Shown: in pieces, positions 45,380-53,418 of the stretch
How the letters are laid out: each line of letters starts with the position of its first letter
How positions within the stretch are numbered: position 1 is the stretch's first letter
The notes under the pieces: model-generated
What the model was told of the DNA's origin: nothing
Seen by the model: the letters and a program-made list of their open reading frames with translations, nothing else
Databases searched by the model: none
Program-made: the position numbers and the translations under genes
From: Glaciibacter superstes DSM 21135
GTDB lineage: Bacteria > Actinomycetota > Actinomycetes > Actinomycetales > Microbacteriaceae
DNA length: 64,000 bases
Direction: 5' to 3'
NCBI RefSeq assembly: GCF_000421145.1
Contig: NZ_ATWH01000006.1
Span: 186,001 to 250,000 of the forward strand

Positions 45380-45862
45380 TCAAAGCGGGAGGTCATCCCC
45401 ACGTAGGAATACCCTCTTGTAACGCCGCCCGTCGGGCAGTTCGACGGTGCGGCTTTCGAGCTTCCCTCGGCTCACCTGCAGGTAGATCGCCTGCGCCGTC
45501 ACACCCAGTGCTTTGGCTGCTTCGGCGACGGAATGGCCTGGGAGATCCGTTGGAACGCTGCTGGGCCGAGCAGCGCGCTTACGTCCCGACTCCGCCCGCG
45601 CGGCGATCTCGTCGTCACTCCCCTGCCAGCGCCACTTTGCGGCCGCGGGTTTCAACCCGGCCGCCACCGCGACACTTTCCCAGCTCGCGCCTTCTTCAAG
45701 CGAGGCCCGCACCGATGCCAGCGTGGCGGCGTCGCCGTCGAGGGCAGACGAGAGCTCTCGGATGCAGCGGAGCAGTTCAAGTGGCGGCGCCAGTGGGTCT
45801 GCATCCAGTTCGGCCAGGCGTGCGAGCGCAACTGCGGTGGCCCGTGACAGGTATTTCCCCAT
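45380..45862 (-). CDS. Hypothetical DNA-binding protein with two HTH motifs
   Basis: The 160-residue protein contains two helix-turn-helix-like segments: SWESVAVAAGLKPAAAKWRW (about 60-79) and HSVAEAAKALGVTAQAIYLQ (about 110-129), the latter of excisionase/MerR style. The N-terminal 50 residues are helical and Leu-rich. Its role is unknown and no partner gene is evident. It probably acts as a small regulator (inference). Confidence 0.62.
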   Translation of the reverse strand: MGKYLSRATAVALARLAELDADPLAPPLELLRCIRELSSALDGDAATLASVRASLEEGASWESVAVAAGLKPAAAKWRWQGSDDEIAARAESGRKRAARPSSVPTDLPGHSVAEAAKALGVTAQAIYLQVSRGKLESRTVELPDGRRYKRVFLRGDDLPL

Positions 45863-45959
45863 GGGCGCTACGCTACCGGTCCCAGAAGCCTGACGCCGGA
45901 CGCTGGAGGGGTCAGCACTGCGACCTCACCGACACTAGGACCTGAACGGAGGTCCGCGA

Positions 45960-46709
45960 TCATGGCCCTTTCGCGAATGGGCCGTAGACGGGCCCCGGTG
46001 TGCGGTCCAGGAATGGGCGGTCGATCAGTTCGCGCGCCAGGAACTCCAGCAGGCGGAACGGCGCAATCGCGCAGAACTGCAGCACGAGGAGCGGCGCAAG
46101 CACGGCCAGCCCGTAGCTCAGCCAGACGACCAGGGCCGCATCCCGCCGCCAGAAAAGCGCCGCAGCGGCCGGCACAACCAGAGTAAGCAGCCAGAGCGGC
46201 GTGCCGAACGCCAAGACGACGGCGAGGTAGCTGAGGGCAACGCCGAGAATCGTCTGAGCTATCAGCAGAACAAATGCGCGTCGATGGAACTGCTGGAAGC
46301 GCTGGACCGACACGAAGGTCCACATCAGCCAGGCGCGCAGCAGAGGCACCTTCTGCTGGCGAAGCCCGACGCGCAAAATGCGATCGTCCTCTCGCCGCTG
46401 CACTGCACCTCCGGCTCCCCCGAGCCTGGACGCCAGGTCGCTTCGATGGTCGTGGATGATCGCCGGCGCACTCTGCCGCCCGTATGAGGCGATGAAACCC
46501 CACAGCATTGAGGGGACAGAAGCCAGATCAGTACGATTGCCGTCCTGTGGGTCGACAGCTGGAACGTGTGCCGGCGCCCAGTAGATCTCTCCCCTGTCAG
46601 ATTCACGGAAGCCGATTCGACGAACGAGCTGGAAATACCGACCGTCGGCAGGAGCTTGCGTGAGCGGAATGACCCGCAACGGATCACCGCTCTCGTCGAC
46701 GAACCCCAT
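45960..46709 (-). CDS. DUF1353 protein with C-terminal membrane domain
   Basis: The 249-residue protein has an N-terminal DUF1353 part with the family motifs RTDLASVPSMLWGF and IIHDHRSDLA (about 58-94). Three hydrophobic helices follow (roughly 134-156, 165-182 and 190-212). DUF1353 is best known from phage genomes; the membrane extension is less usual. Its function is unknown. No phage gene is nearby. Confidence 0.72.
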   Translation of the reverse strand: MGFVDESGDPLRVIPLTQAPADGRYFQLVRRIGFRESDRGEIYWAPAHVPAVDPQDGNRTDLASVPSMLWGFIASYGRQSAPAIIHDHRSDLASRLGGAGGAVQRREDDRILRVGLRQQKVPLLRAWLMWTFVSVQRFQQFHRRAFVLLIAQTILGVALSYLAVVLAFGTPLWLLTLVVPAAAALFWRRDAALVVWLSYGLAVLAPLLVLQFCAIAPFRLLEFLARELIDRPFLDRTPGPVYGPFAKGP

Positions 46710-46736
46710 TCTGGTCTCCCCTCGGCGGCTGGTCTA

Positions 46737-46768
46737 AATGCTGGCTTGTCTGAATGCTGGCTTGACTG
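46737..46768. repeat. Tandem 16-bp duplication
   Basis: AATGCTGGCTTGNCTG occurs at 46737-46752 and 46753-46768, one base different, 28 bp upstream of the DUF1353 gene. Slippage is the simplest origin. Confidence 0.8.
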
Positions 46769-46857
46769 AATGATGCACGGCCCAGCATCCGTAATCAAGT
46801 TTCCCCGACACAGCCATGCGTAGAGTGAAGACATGCAGGGAAGGCGATGATCGCGCC

Positions 46858-47802
46858 GTGACGACAGACCTGGTGAGCGTGGCCAATGAGCTCTACGCCC
46901 TTCCGTCCGATGAGTTCGTCGCCGCGCGCAACGCGCGGGCGAAAGCCGCTCGTGACTCCGGCGATAAGGATCTCGCAGTCAGGATTGGCGAACTGACCAA
47001 ACCGTCTGCGGCCGCTTGGGCGGTCAATATGCTCGTGCGGCACAGCGGTGATCAGGTCGACCAGCTGATCGATTTGGGCGCTTCGCTTCGTCAGGCTCAG
47101 AAGGAACTCGATCCCGTGCAACTGCGTGAGCTCACCCGACAGCGCCAGAAGCTCGTTGCCGCGCTCGGCACGCAGGCGCGCTCCGTTGCCGAGGAACTCG
47201 GGAAGAAGCCAAGCAACACCGCCATCGACGAGGTGGGGCAGACACTGCAGGCAGCGCTCACCGATCCGGATGCCGCAATCGCCGTGCAGAGCGGTCGCCT
47301 GATCCGCACGCTGACCGGCACCGGATGGGAACCTGTCGATCTCTCGGGTGCTGTCGCCGTCCCGCCGGAGGGGCTGGGCATCTCCCGCCAGGATGACGTG
47401 GCCGGGTCAAGGTCCGATCCGAAGAAGGCGTCGGGCCCGAAAGTGGCGGCTGAGAAAAGGAAGTCCGGCTCGGCGAAAGAGCGGGATGTGGAACGCCAAC
47501 GGCGCGAAGCGAGTGAAGCCCGTGAGCTGCGTGAGCAAGCCGAGGAAGCCGATCGCAAAGCCGATGCCGCGCGAAGCGATCTGGGGGAAATCGAAGGGCA
47601 GATCGATGACCTCGCCACGCAGAGGCAACAGGTTACAAAAGAGCTCGGTTCGCTGCGCGACCGCATCGCGGCGCTCGAGGAGGAGTCAGCAGACCTGAGC
47701 CGAGAGGTGCGAAGCCTGGAGCGCGAGAGGAAAGCGGCCTCGCGTGCCTTCGAGCGAGCCGAGCGCGAGGCTCGCGCCGGCCACGACCGCGACACCAACT
47801 GA
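46858..47802 (+). CDS. Hypothetical coiled-coil protein
   Basis: The 314-residue protein begins MTTDLVSVANELYALP and has a conserved-looking N-terminal 110 residues (TKPSAAAWAVNMLVRH). A long charged heptad-like region follows (about 215-310, rich in Arg, Glu, Ala) that should form a coiled coil. The start is GTG 46858 by weak ribosome-site evidence. It has no membrane segment. The family is not recognised. It is convergent with the TetR gene. Confidence 0.7.
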   Translation: MTTDLVSVANELYALPSDEFVAARNARAKAARDSGDKDLAVRIGELTKPSAAAWAVNMLVRHSGDQVDQLIDLGASLRQAQKELDPVQLRELTRQRQKLVAALGTQARSVAEELGKKPSNTAIDEVGQTLQAALTDPDAAIAVQSGRLIRTLTGTGWEPVDLSGAVAVPPEGLGISRQDDVAGSRSDPKKASGPKVAAEKRKSGSAKERDVERQRREASEARELREQAEEADRKADAARSDLGEIEGQIDDLATQRQQVTKELGSLRDRIAALEEESADLSREVRSLERERKAASRAFERAEREARAGHDRDTN

Positions 47803-47821
47803 CGGACACAGGCAGTGTCGG

Positions 47822-48409
47822 CTAGGCGCGGAGTGTGGCAATCGCCTCGTCGAACAGCTGCGCAGGGTCGGCAGCGCCACTCGACTCGTACCATGCGTCA
47901 ACCGCGGCGTCGAGGCAGGCGAGTGCCGCCGCGACAAAGGCGCGCGCGCGCGGATCAGGTGTCACGGAATCAGGCAGGCCCAGACGGCGCTGCACCTCGG
48001 GGGCGAGAAGCGCTTGCCAGCGAAGGTGCTTCTCCAAATGCCTCGCGCGCAGCGAAGGGGCATCGTGGTACATCCCGGCGAGGGCGAGCCTCTCTGCCGA
48101 CGTATTCTCGGTAGATTGCAGCGTCAGGAACGCCGCCCGAATCGCCGTCCAGGCGGACTCCGGGGCCGGGCGCGCTTCGAGTGCGGCGCGAACCGACTCG
48201 CCGAGGGCGTCGGTGTCGCCGAGAACGAGGTCTTCTTTGCTTCCGAAATAGTGGAAGAACGACCGGCGAGAAATACCGGCAGCGGCTGCGATCTGGTCGA
48301 CGGTCGTCGCGTCGAAGCCATTCTGTGCGAAGAGTCGCATGGCCGTCTCGGTAATCTCCGCGTGAACCGCACGACGTGTGCGTTCGCGAAGACTGGGCGG
48401 GGTTACCAT
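47822..48409 (-). CDS. TetR family transcriptional regulator
   Basis: The protein of about 195 residues has a TetR HTH (MRLFAQNGFDATTVDQIAAAAGISRRSFFHYFGSKED, about 24-60). The C-terminal domain resembles TetR_C of the AcrR type. I chose the ATG at 48409; an ATG-like alternative 5 codons upstream is weak. It is divergent from the SDR gene across a 110-bp gap that holds a 9-bp repeat array and a TGTACA-centred partial palindrome (48419-48424), so control of the SDR and itself is likely. Confidence 0.85.
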   Translation of the reverse strand: MVTPPSLRERTRRAVHAEITETAMRLFAQNGFDATTVDQIAAAAGISRRSFFHYFGSKEDLVLGDTDALGESVRAALEARPAPESAWTAIRAAFLTLQSTENTSAERLALAGMYHDAPSLRARHLEKHLRWQALLAPEVQRRLGLPDSVTPDPRARAFVAAALACLDAAVDAWYESSGAADPAQLFDEAIATLRA

Positions 48410-48470
48410 TCGTTCAGTGTACATTCATTCGCACTCGACGCCTGAGGTTGCACGGAGTGCAAGGTATTGC

Positions 48471-48515
48471 ATATAGTGCATATAGTGCATATAGTGCATA
48501 TAGTGCATATAGTGC
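48471..48515. repeat. Five tandem copies of ATATAGTGC at the SDR start
   Basis: Five perfect 9-bp units run 48471-48515, ending 4 bp before the SDR ATG. Each holds TATAGT, 5 of 6 to a -10 box. The last copy (48508-48513) would put transcription start at about 48520, the A of the ATG, giving a leaderless mRNA. The frame stays open through the repeat, and GTG 48457 with GAGG 9 nt upstream could add (Tyr-Ser-Ala)5 to the protein. Confidence 0.85.
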
Positions 48516-48519
48516 AAGC

Positions 48520-49362
48520 ATGACTGCACTCGACTTCTCCCACCAGACCACAATCGTCACCGGCGCCAGTTCCGGAATCGGCGAAGCCTTCGCTCGCGAA
48601 CTGGCCCGCCGCCGTTCCGATCTCATTCTCGTTGCTCGACGACAGGGCCGCCTGCAGACTCTCGCCTCCGAACTTGAGGCGAGCCATGGCGTCCGGGTCA
48701 CGGTGATCTCCCTCGATCTCAGCGTGCCGGGAGCGGGCCGTGCCCTCGCCGCAAATCTGGCTGAACGCGGCATCCCGGTCACGGGTCTCGTGAACAACGC
48801 CGGCTTCGGAACCGATGGCCCCTTCCACGAGGAAGACCCGCAACTGCTCGCGGACGAGATCAACGTGGATGTCGCGAACCTCGTCGACATCACTCGCGCC
48901 TTCATCGACCCTTTGCGCAGCGCCGGCATCGGCATCCTCGTCAACGTCGCAAGCCTGGTCGCCTACACTCCGAGTCCGGGCATGGCGGTCTACTCAGCGT
49001 GTAAGGCATTCGTCCTCAGCTTCACGGAGGCACTGTGGGTCGAATCACGCGGCACGGGCCTGCGCGTACTCTCCCTGGCGCCGGGCCTGACCCGAACGGA
49101 GTTCTTCGACGATCTCGACGGCGGTGCCTATCACGGCAACTATCAGACCCCGGAGCAAGTGGTTCATATAGCGATGCGCGCGCTCGAGAGCGGGCGCAGG
49201 CCGAGCGTGCAGTCTGGACGCCTCAATGCCCTCGCCGCGACGCTCCCCCGCTTCCTGACGCGCACAAGAGCGGTGATTGTCAGCGGCGCGTTCTCGGCGC
49301 GCTCCCGCACGAGCGCCGCGCCGGACCGGAGCCGGGTGAGCCAGGTCACACCCACAAGCTGA
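48520..49362 (+). CDS. Short-chain dehydrogenase/reductase
   Basis: The 280-residue SDR has the cofactor motif TGASSGIG (about 13-20), NNAGFG, and the catalytic Ser/Tyr/Lys (VASLV ... YSACK). It resembles the YqjQ-like SDR group; the substrate is unknown. The ATG at 48520 lacks a Shine-Dalgarno and lies right after the 9-bp repeat array. The C-terminal 20 residues are Ser/Arg/Thr-rich. It is divergent from a TetR gene. Confidence 0.83.
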   Translation: MTALDFSHQTTIVTGASSGIGEAFARELARRRSDLILVARRQGRLQTLASELEASHGVRVTVISLDLSVPGAGRALAANLAERGIPVTGLVNNAGFGTDGPFHEEDPQLLADEINVDVANLVDITRAFIDPLRSAGIGILVNVASLVAYTPSPGMAVYSACKAFVLSFTEALWVESRGTGLRVLSLAPGLTRTEFFDDLDGGAYHGNYQTPEQVVHIAMRALESGRRPSVQSGRLNALAATLPRFLTRTRAVIVSGAFSARSRTSAAPDRSRVSQVTPTS

Positions 49363-49414
49363 GGCGTCCGGCTCGGGCTCCGCCCTCGCGCCTCCTCGAA
49401 TCACTGTGGTCATT

Positions 49415-49459
49415 AAACGCAAGAAAGCCCGACACTTCGTGCCGGGCTTTCTTGCGTTT
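49415..49459. terminator. Long hairpin A (tandem terminator)
   Basis: AAACGCAAGAAAGCCCG pairs with CGGGCTTTCTTGCGTTT (17 bp), and CAC pairs with GTG inside. With A-rich and T-rich flanks it can act on both strands: behind the SDR gene and behind tRNA-Ala. Confidence 0.8.
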
Positions 49460-49525
49460 GTGGATCCAAGGGGACCCCGTCATTCGGGCTCCGCCCTCAT
49501 TCCTCCTCGAATCGCTGTGGTCATT

Positions 49526-49570
49526 AAACGCAAGAAAGCCCGACACTTCGTGCCGGGCTTTCTTGCGTTT
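49526..49570. terminator. Long hairpin B (tandem terminator)
   Basis: This is an identical copy of the hairpin at 49415-49459, two bases from the tRNA-Ala 3' end. Read from the tRNA it follows the gene directly and most likely ends its transcript. Confidence 0.85.
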
Positions 49571-49571
49571 G

Positions 49572-49645
49572 TGGATCCAAGGGGATTCGAACCCCTGACC
49601 CCCTGCATGCCATGCAGGTGCGCTACCGGGCTGCGCCATGGACCC
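49572..49645 (-). tRNA. tRNA-Ala, anticodon GGC
   Basis: The 74-nt minus-strand gene folds fully. The acceptor stem is GGGTCCA/TGGATCC with discriminator A, the D-stem GCGC/GCGC, the anticodon stem CCTGC/GCAGG with loop ATGGCAT (anticodon GGC), and the T-arm AGGGG-TTCGAAT-CCCCT. CCA is not encoded. Upstream, TTACTTCGAA is repeated at 49651-49670. Confidence 0.97.
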
Positions 49646-49722
49646 CGGTTTTACTTCGAATTACTTCGAAACAACTTGCTCAGATTACTACACGAACCGA
49701 CTCAACGCGAAACTGAAACGCA

Positions 49723-50097
49723 CTACCGGCTCTCGCGCGCCGGCAGCTGGAGTGGAATGACGGGGCAATCCTTCCAGAGACGTTCCAGCCCGTAGTACAT
49801 CCGCTCTTCCTGGTGGAAAACATGCACAACGAGGTCGCCGAAATCGACCAGAATCCAACGACCCTCCGCGCGGCCTTCACGACGAAGCGGCTTGTGGCCT
49901 GCCTCAATCAGTTTGTCTTCGATCTCGCCGGCAATCGCGATGACATTACGCTCCGATCCTCCGGTGACGATGAGAAAGACGTCGGCAAGCGGCAGCGGAC
50001 CCGATACGTCGAGCGCAACCAGGTCCTCCCCCGCTTTAGAGTCGGCGGCCTGCGCAGCCACGGTGAGAAGCTCGAGAGCATGGGCGGAAGCGGTCAT
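49723..50097 (-). CDS. rsfS: Ribosome silencing factor
   Basis: The 124-residue RsfS/DUF143 protein has DVSGPLPLADVFLIVTGGSERNV and GRWILVDFGDLVVHVF. It binds L14 on the large subunit and blocks subunit joining in starvation. The ATG at 50097 marks the start of homology. It is last of the nadD operon, following the anchored unknown protein by 88 bp. Confidence 0.94.
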   Translation of the reverse strand: MTASAHALELLTVAAQAADSKAGEDLVALDVSGPLPLADVFLIVTGGSERNVIAIAGEIEDKLIEAGHKPLRREGRAEGRWILVDFGDLVVHVFHQEERMYYGLERLWKDCPVIPLQLPARESR

Positions 50098-50185
50098 CGA
50101 ATAAACCTCGAAGTCTTGGGAAGCTGGGCTGTTGATAGCAGGCATGATGGAGCCGAAACGGCGAAGGGTGCCGTCGGTTGTGGCA

Positions 50186-51217
50186 TTAGAAGATCTTGAG
50201 CATATAGCCGACGATGAAGAGAGCCACCACACCGGCAGCCAGCACGGCAGCCGTGATCGCGAGCACCGACGGGAGCGAAACGCCGCTCTTCTTGGGTGGT
50301 GTCATCACGCCACGCGTCGACGTGTGAGTACTCACAGCGCGGCTTGCGCTCACGGGCGCAACGGAAGATGTCGCCGTTCCCTCATCGAGTTGATCGAGCA
50401 TATGGTCCATCTCCGACGAGTCGAAGTGGTTCGGGTGCTGCCCGGTCGCCCCGAGACTCCGCGGCAGGTCGATGGAACCCGTGATCAAGATCTCACCAGT
50501 GCTCGTCAGAGGACCAGATCGGGTTCCCTGCTGTGGGACCGAAGGAAGGATGAGAGCGTTGGACGTGGTCGGTATTCCGCCGGCCCCGACACCTCGCGAG
50601 ATCAGTTGGTCGAACGGCTGGCCGCCGTCGATGACCTGGGTATGCGAGTCTGAGTGCGAACTCGGGTCAACACCTCGGTCGCCGTTCCAGGCAGACGGAT
50701 GTCCATCCGGAGCGTCGTTAGCTGTTTCCGAGGCGCCGTCATCGATGACCTGTTGAGCGCCGGTTTCGGCGTCTTCCATCGCCTTCATCGCCCGCAACTC
50801 CCTGCGGGTCAGAGTGCGCTCCGGCGTTGGCATCCCCTGAGGCGCCGGATCAATCTGCGTGGTTGCCGACCGGGGAGCAAAGCTCGACACCGGCGTCGTG
50901 GAGGCCGCTCGTGCAGGAGATATTGCTGGTGCAGCTTCTACTGACGCAGCTTCGACGTGTGCCTGAGGGGTGATGAACTCGGGTGTGTCGCCCGCCTGAA
51001 TGGCGGAGTCGGTACCCGCGCGGCGGGACGGTTTTGGGGCCGCGTTCGCGGCCTGCCGTTCTGCGGCCTGCTGTTCTGCGGCCTGCTTTTCCGCGGCCTG
51101 CTGTTCTGGACTCAGCTCCAAGTCTTGGTCGCGCGCACGCTCCCTGGCTTGCCGCCGCGTCAGTGGTACTGGCGTCAATGGTGGCGTCTCTGACTGCGGG
51201 TCGTTACCCAACGTCAT
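50186..51217 (-). CDS. Unknown protein, mostly disordered, C-terminal membrane anchor
   Basis: The 343-residue protein begins with an [10 protein letters not shown] motif (19-28). A second, [13 protein letters not shown], lies near 135-147, amid Ala/Gln/Pro/Ser-rich disordered sequence including an Ala-Glu-Gln repeat (about 41-58). One hydrophobic helix occupies the last 25 residues ([24 protein letters not shown]), so most of the chain would be cytosolic. Its ATG overlaps the nadD stop. It is conserved in position in relatives as far as I recall, function unknown. Confidence 0.72.
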   Translation of the reverse strand: MTLGNDPQSETPPLTPVPLTRRQARERARDQDLELSPEQQAAEKQAAEQQAAERQAANAAPKPSRRAGTDSAIQAGDTPEFITPQAHVEAASVEAAPAISPARAASTTPVSSFAPRSATTQIDPAPQGMPTPERTLTRRELRAMKAMEDAETGAQQVIDDGASETANDAPDGHPSAWNGDRGVDPSSHSDSHTQVIDGGQPFDQLISRGVGAGGIPTTSNALILPSVPQQGTRSGPLTSTGEILITGSIDLPRSLGATGQHPNHFDSSEMDHMLDQLDEGTATSSVAPVSASRAVSTHTSTRGVMTPPKKSGVSLPSVLAITAAVLAAGVVALFIVGYMLKIF

Positions 51218-51813
51218 GCCACACTCCGATACAGATGGTGCTTCGTGATGTACTGGACGACCCCGTCAGGAACCAGATACCAGACCGGGAAGCCCCGATT
51301 GACCCGTGCCCGGCAATCGGTGGATGAGATCGAAAGGGCCGGGACCTCCAACAAGCTTACGTCCTGGTTCGGCAATCCTGAAACGCTCAGCTCATGTCCC
51401 GGGCGACTCACAGCGACGAAATGAGCGAGATCCCAGAGTTCCTGAACGTCTTTCCAGCCGAGGATCTGCGCAATCGCATCCGCACCGGTGATAAAGAACA
51501 ATTCGGCGTCTGGCCGTTCAGCATGGATGTCTCGCAGCGTGTCGATGGTGTAGGTCGGGCCATTCCGATCGATGTCGACGCGGCTGACGGTGAAGCGAGG
51601 ATTGGACGCAGTGGCGATCACGGTCATCAGGTAACGGTGTTCGCTTTTACTGGCGTCCTGCTTCTGCCACGGCCGGCCGGTGGGAACAAAGATCACTTCG
51701 TCGAGGTCGAAGCTCTGGGCGACCTCGCTGGCCGCCACCAGGTGACCGTGGTGAATGGGATCGAATGTGCCACCCATCACGCCGATGCGTGGACGACGTT
51801 CTGGCTCAGTCAC
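51214..51813 (-). CDS. nadD: Nicotinate-nucleotide adenylyltransferase
   Basis: The 199-residue enzyme has the nucleotidyl-transferase motifs [12 protein letters not shown] and [10 protein letters not shown]. It adenylates nicotinate mononucleotide in NAD synthesis. I prefer GTG 51813 ([15 protein letters not shown]), 14 nt after the upstream stop. ATG 51855 would overlap that gene by 28 nt. Confidence 0.92.
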   Translation of the reverse strand: MTEPERRPRIGVMGGTFDPIHHGHLVAASEVAQSFDLDEVIFVPTGRPWQKQDASKSEHRYLMTVIATASNPRFTVSRVDIDRNGPTYTIDTLRDIHAERPDAELFFITGADAIAQILGWKDVQELWDLAHFVAVSRPGHELSVSGLPNQDVSLLEVPALSISSTDCRARVNRGFPVWYLVPDGVVQYITKHHLYRSVA

Positions 51814-51826
51814 GAACTCAGCGCCG

Positions 51827-52063
51827 TCAGTGCCCGCCGTGTTCAGGACTGTCATGCGTACCGCCGCCATGTGCGGCCGCGTACGCCTTGCCCTTCGCCT
51901 GGTGCCGATTCGCGACATCACGCCAGGTCCACAGAACGATACCGAGCGCAAGGAAGATCGCCAGAGCGATCGCACCATATGCCCAGGTCGGCATGGGCAA
52001 TTCGACGTGTCCCGCCTCGGCCAGCACAGCAGTTTCCGCCAGCACAGTGGTCAGGAATGACAT
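51827..52063 (-). CDS. Small single-pass membrane protein with His-rich tail
   Basis: This 78-residue protein has one membrane helix (about 28-45, [20 protein letters not shown]) and a C-terminal tail with [14 protein letters not shown] that could bind metal. The ATG at 52063 has GGAG 8 nt upstream. It sits between proA and nadD. The family is not recognised; similar short proteins occur at this place in related genomes as far as I recall. Confidence 0.72.
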   Translation of the reverse strand: MSFLTTVLAETAVLAEAGHVELPMPTWAYGAIALAIFLALGIVLWTWRDVANRHQAKGKAYAAAHGGGTHDSPEHGGH

Positions 52064-52140
52064 CGGTTCTTCTCCGTTCAACGCGCGTTCGGGGCTCGCG
52101 CCACCCTCACCATCCTAGTAGGCCGCTGATTCGCAGCGGT

Positions 52141-53409
52141 TCAGGCGCGCACGTGGCCTGCTCCTCGAACGACCCATTTTGTACTCGTGAGTTCGGGCAG
52201 CCCCATCGGTCCGCGGGCGTGCAGCTTCTGGGTGGAGATGCCGACCTCGGCGCCGAAGCCGAATTCTCCGCCGTCGGTGAACCTGGTCGAGGTATTGACC
52301 ATGACGGCGGCGGAATCCACCTCGTTCAGGAAACGCTCGGCGTTGACAATGTCGTTCGTGACGATCGCCTCCGTGTGCCGCGTCGAATAGCGACGGATGT
52401 GCTCCATGGCGTCGTCCAGTGACGCGACGACGCGAACGGCGAGGTCGAGGCTCAGGTATTCGCAGGCCCAGTCGTCCTCTGTGGCCGGCACGGCATCCGG
52501 ATACAGTTCCAGCGTGCGTTCATCGGCGTGGATGGTGACACCAGATGCGGTGAGCTTCGCCAGCACACCCGGCAGAAGCCGTTCTGCCGCATTTTCATGC
52601 ACGAGGAGAGTCTCCAGCGCGTTGCAGACGCTCGGGCGCTGCACTTTGGAGTTGTGCACGATATCGATCGCCCACGACTGGGTCGCGCTCTCATCGAGGA
52701 AGACGTGAACGACACCAGCGCCGGTTTCGATGACCGGCACCTTCGATTCGGCCACGACGGTGTTGATGAGGTCTGCGCTCCCCCTCGGAATCAGGACATC
52801 GACGTACCCACGCGCTTGCATGAGCAGTTTCGCCCCTTCCCTGCCGAACTGGTCGATTGTCTGCACGCATTCGCGGGGAAGACCGACCGACTCAAGCGCA
52901 TCCTGGATCACGTCGACCAGAACCTTGTTCGAGTTCTCGGCCGCCGATCCGCCACGGAGCACCACGGCATTACCGCTCTTCAGCGCGAGTGCGGCGATAT
53001 CGACCGTCACGTTCGGGCGGGCCTCATAGATCGCTCCGACGACGCCGAAAGGCACCCGCACCTGGCTGATCCCGACGCCGTTCGGAAGGGTGCTCCCGCG
53101 AACCACTTCTCCCACCGGGTCAGCGAGGACCACGATCTCGCGTACGGCGTCGGCCAGTGCGCGAACTCGGGTCTCGTCAAGTGCGAGCCGGTCGAGGAGG
53201 CCGGCGCCGATATCGTTTGCCGCCCCGGCTTCGAGGTCGTGCCGGTTCGCTTGGACAATCCGGTCGACGTTCGCGGCGAGCCCTGCGGCGATCGCACCCA
53301 GCCCCTCGTTTTTCACCTGCGTGGTGGCTGTGACCAGCGACAGCGACGCGGCCCTGGCGGCCTCAAGGGTCGGGAGCAGAACGGATGCAGCGGAAGCGGA
53401 GTCGGCCAT
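52141..53409 (-). CDS. proA: Gamma-glutamyl phosphate reductase
   Basis: The 422-residue enzyme has catalytic Cys262 (QRPSVCNALE) and the NADPH segment GNAVVLRGG. It reduces glutamyl phosphate to the semialdehyde in proline synthesis. It follows proB by 9 nt. The ATG at 53409 begins MADSASAASVL. Confidence 0.95.
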   Translation of the reverse strand: MADSASAASVLLPTLEAARAASLSLVTATTQVKNEGLGAIAAGLAANVDRIVQANRHDLEAGAANDIGAGLLDRLALDETRVRALADAVREIVVLADPVGEVVRGSTLPNGVGISQVRVPFGVVGAIYEARPNVTVDIAALALKSGNAVVLRGGSAAENSNKVLVDVIQDALESVGLPRECVQTIDQFGREGAKLLMQARGYVDVLIPRGSADLINTVVAESKVPVIETGAGVVHVFLDESATQSWAIDIVHNSKVQRPSVCNALETLLVHENAAERLLPGVLAKLTASGVTIHADERTLELYPDAVPATEDDWACEYLSLDLAVRVVASLDDAMEHIRRYSTRHTEAIVTNDIVNAERFLNEVDSAAVMVNTSTRFTDGGEFGFGAEVGISTQKLHARGPMGLPELTSTKWVVRGAGHVRA

Positions 53410-53418
53410 GCCGCCAGT

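Larger units (their letters stand above)
49373..49585. repeat. 102-bp direct duplication carrying terminators and a tRNA 3' end
   Basis: Segments 49373-49474 and 49484-49585 are identical at 98 of 102 positions by my count, 111 bp apart. Each carries one long hairpin and ends with TGGATCCAAGGGGA, the complement of the last 14 nt of tRNA-Ala (T-stem and acceptor 3' strands). Only the right copy continues into the full tRNA gene. This 360-bp gene-free stretch (49363-49722) holds nothing else but the tRNA. Confidence 0.93.

Noticed and set aside
48471..48515. 9-bp array as a CRISPR
   Set aside because: The units are directly adjacent without spacers and far too short.
49461..49474. A second tRNA gene or pseudogene in the left repeat copy
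   Set aside because: Only the last 14 nt of tRNA-Ala are present and no D-arm or anticodon arm can be formed.
49346..49795. Short frames with a repeated KARHFVPGFLAFVDP-like peptide
   Set aside because: The peptide repeat is a translation of the duplicated terminator hairpins and tRNA end, not a gene.
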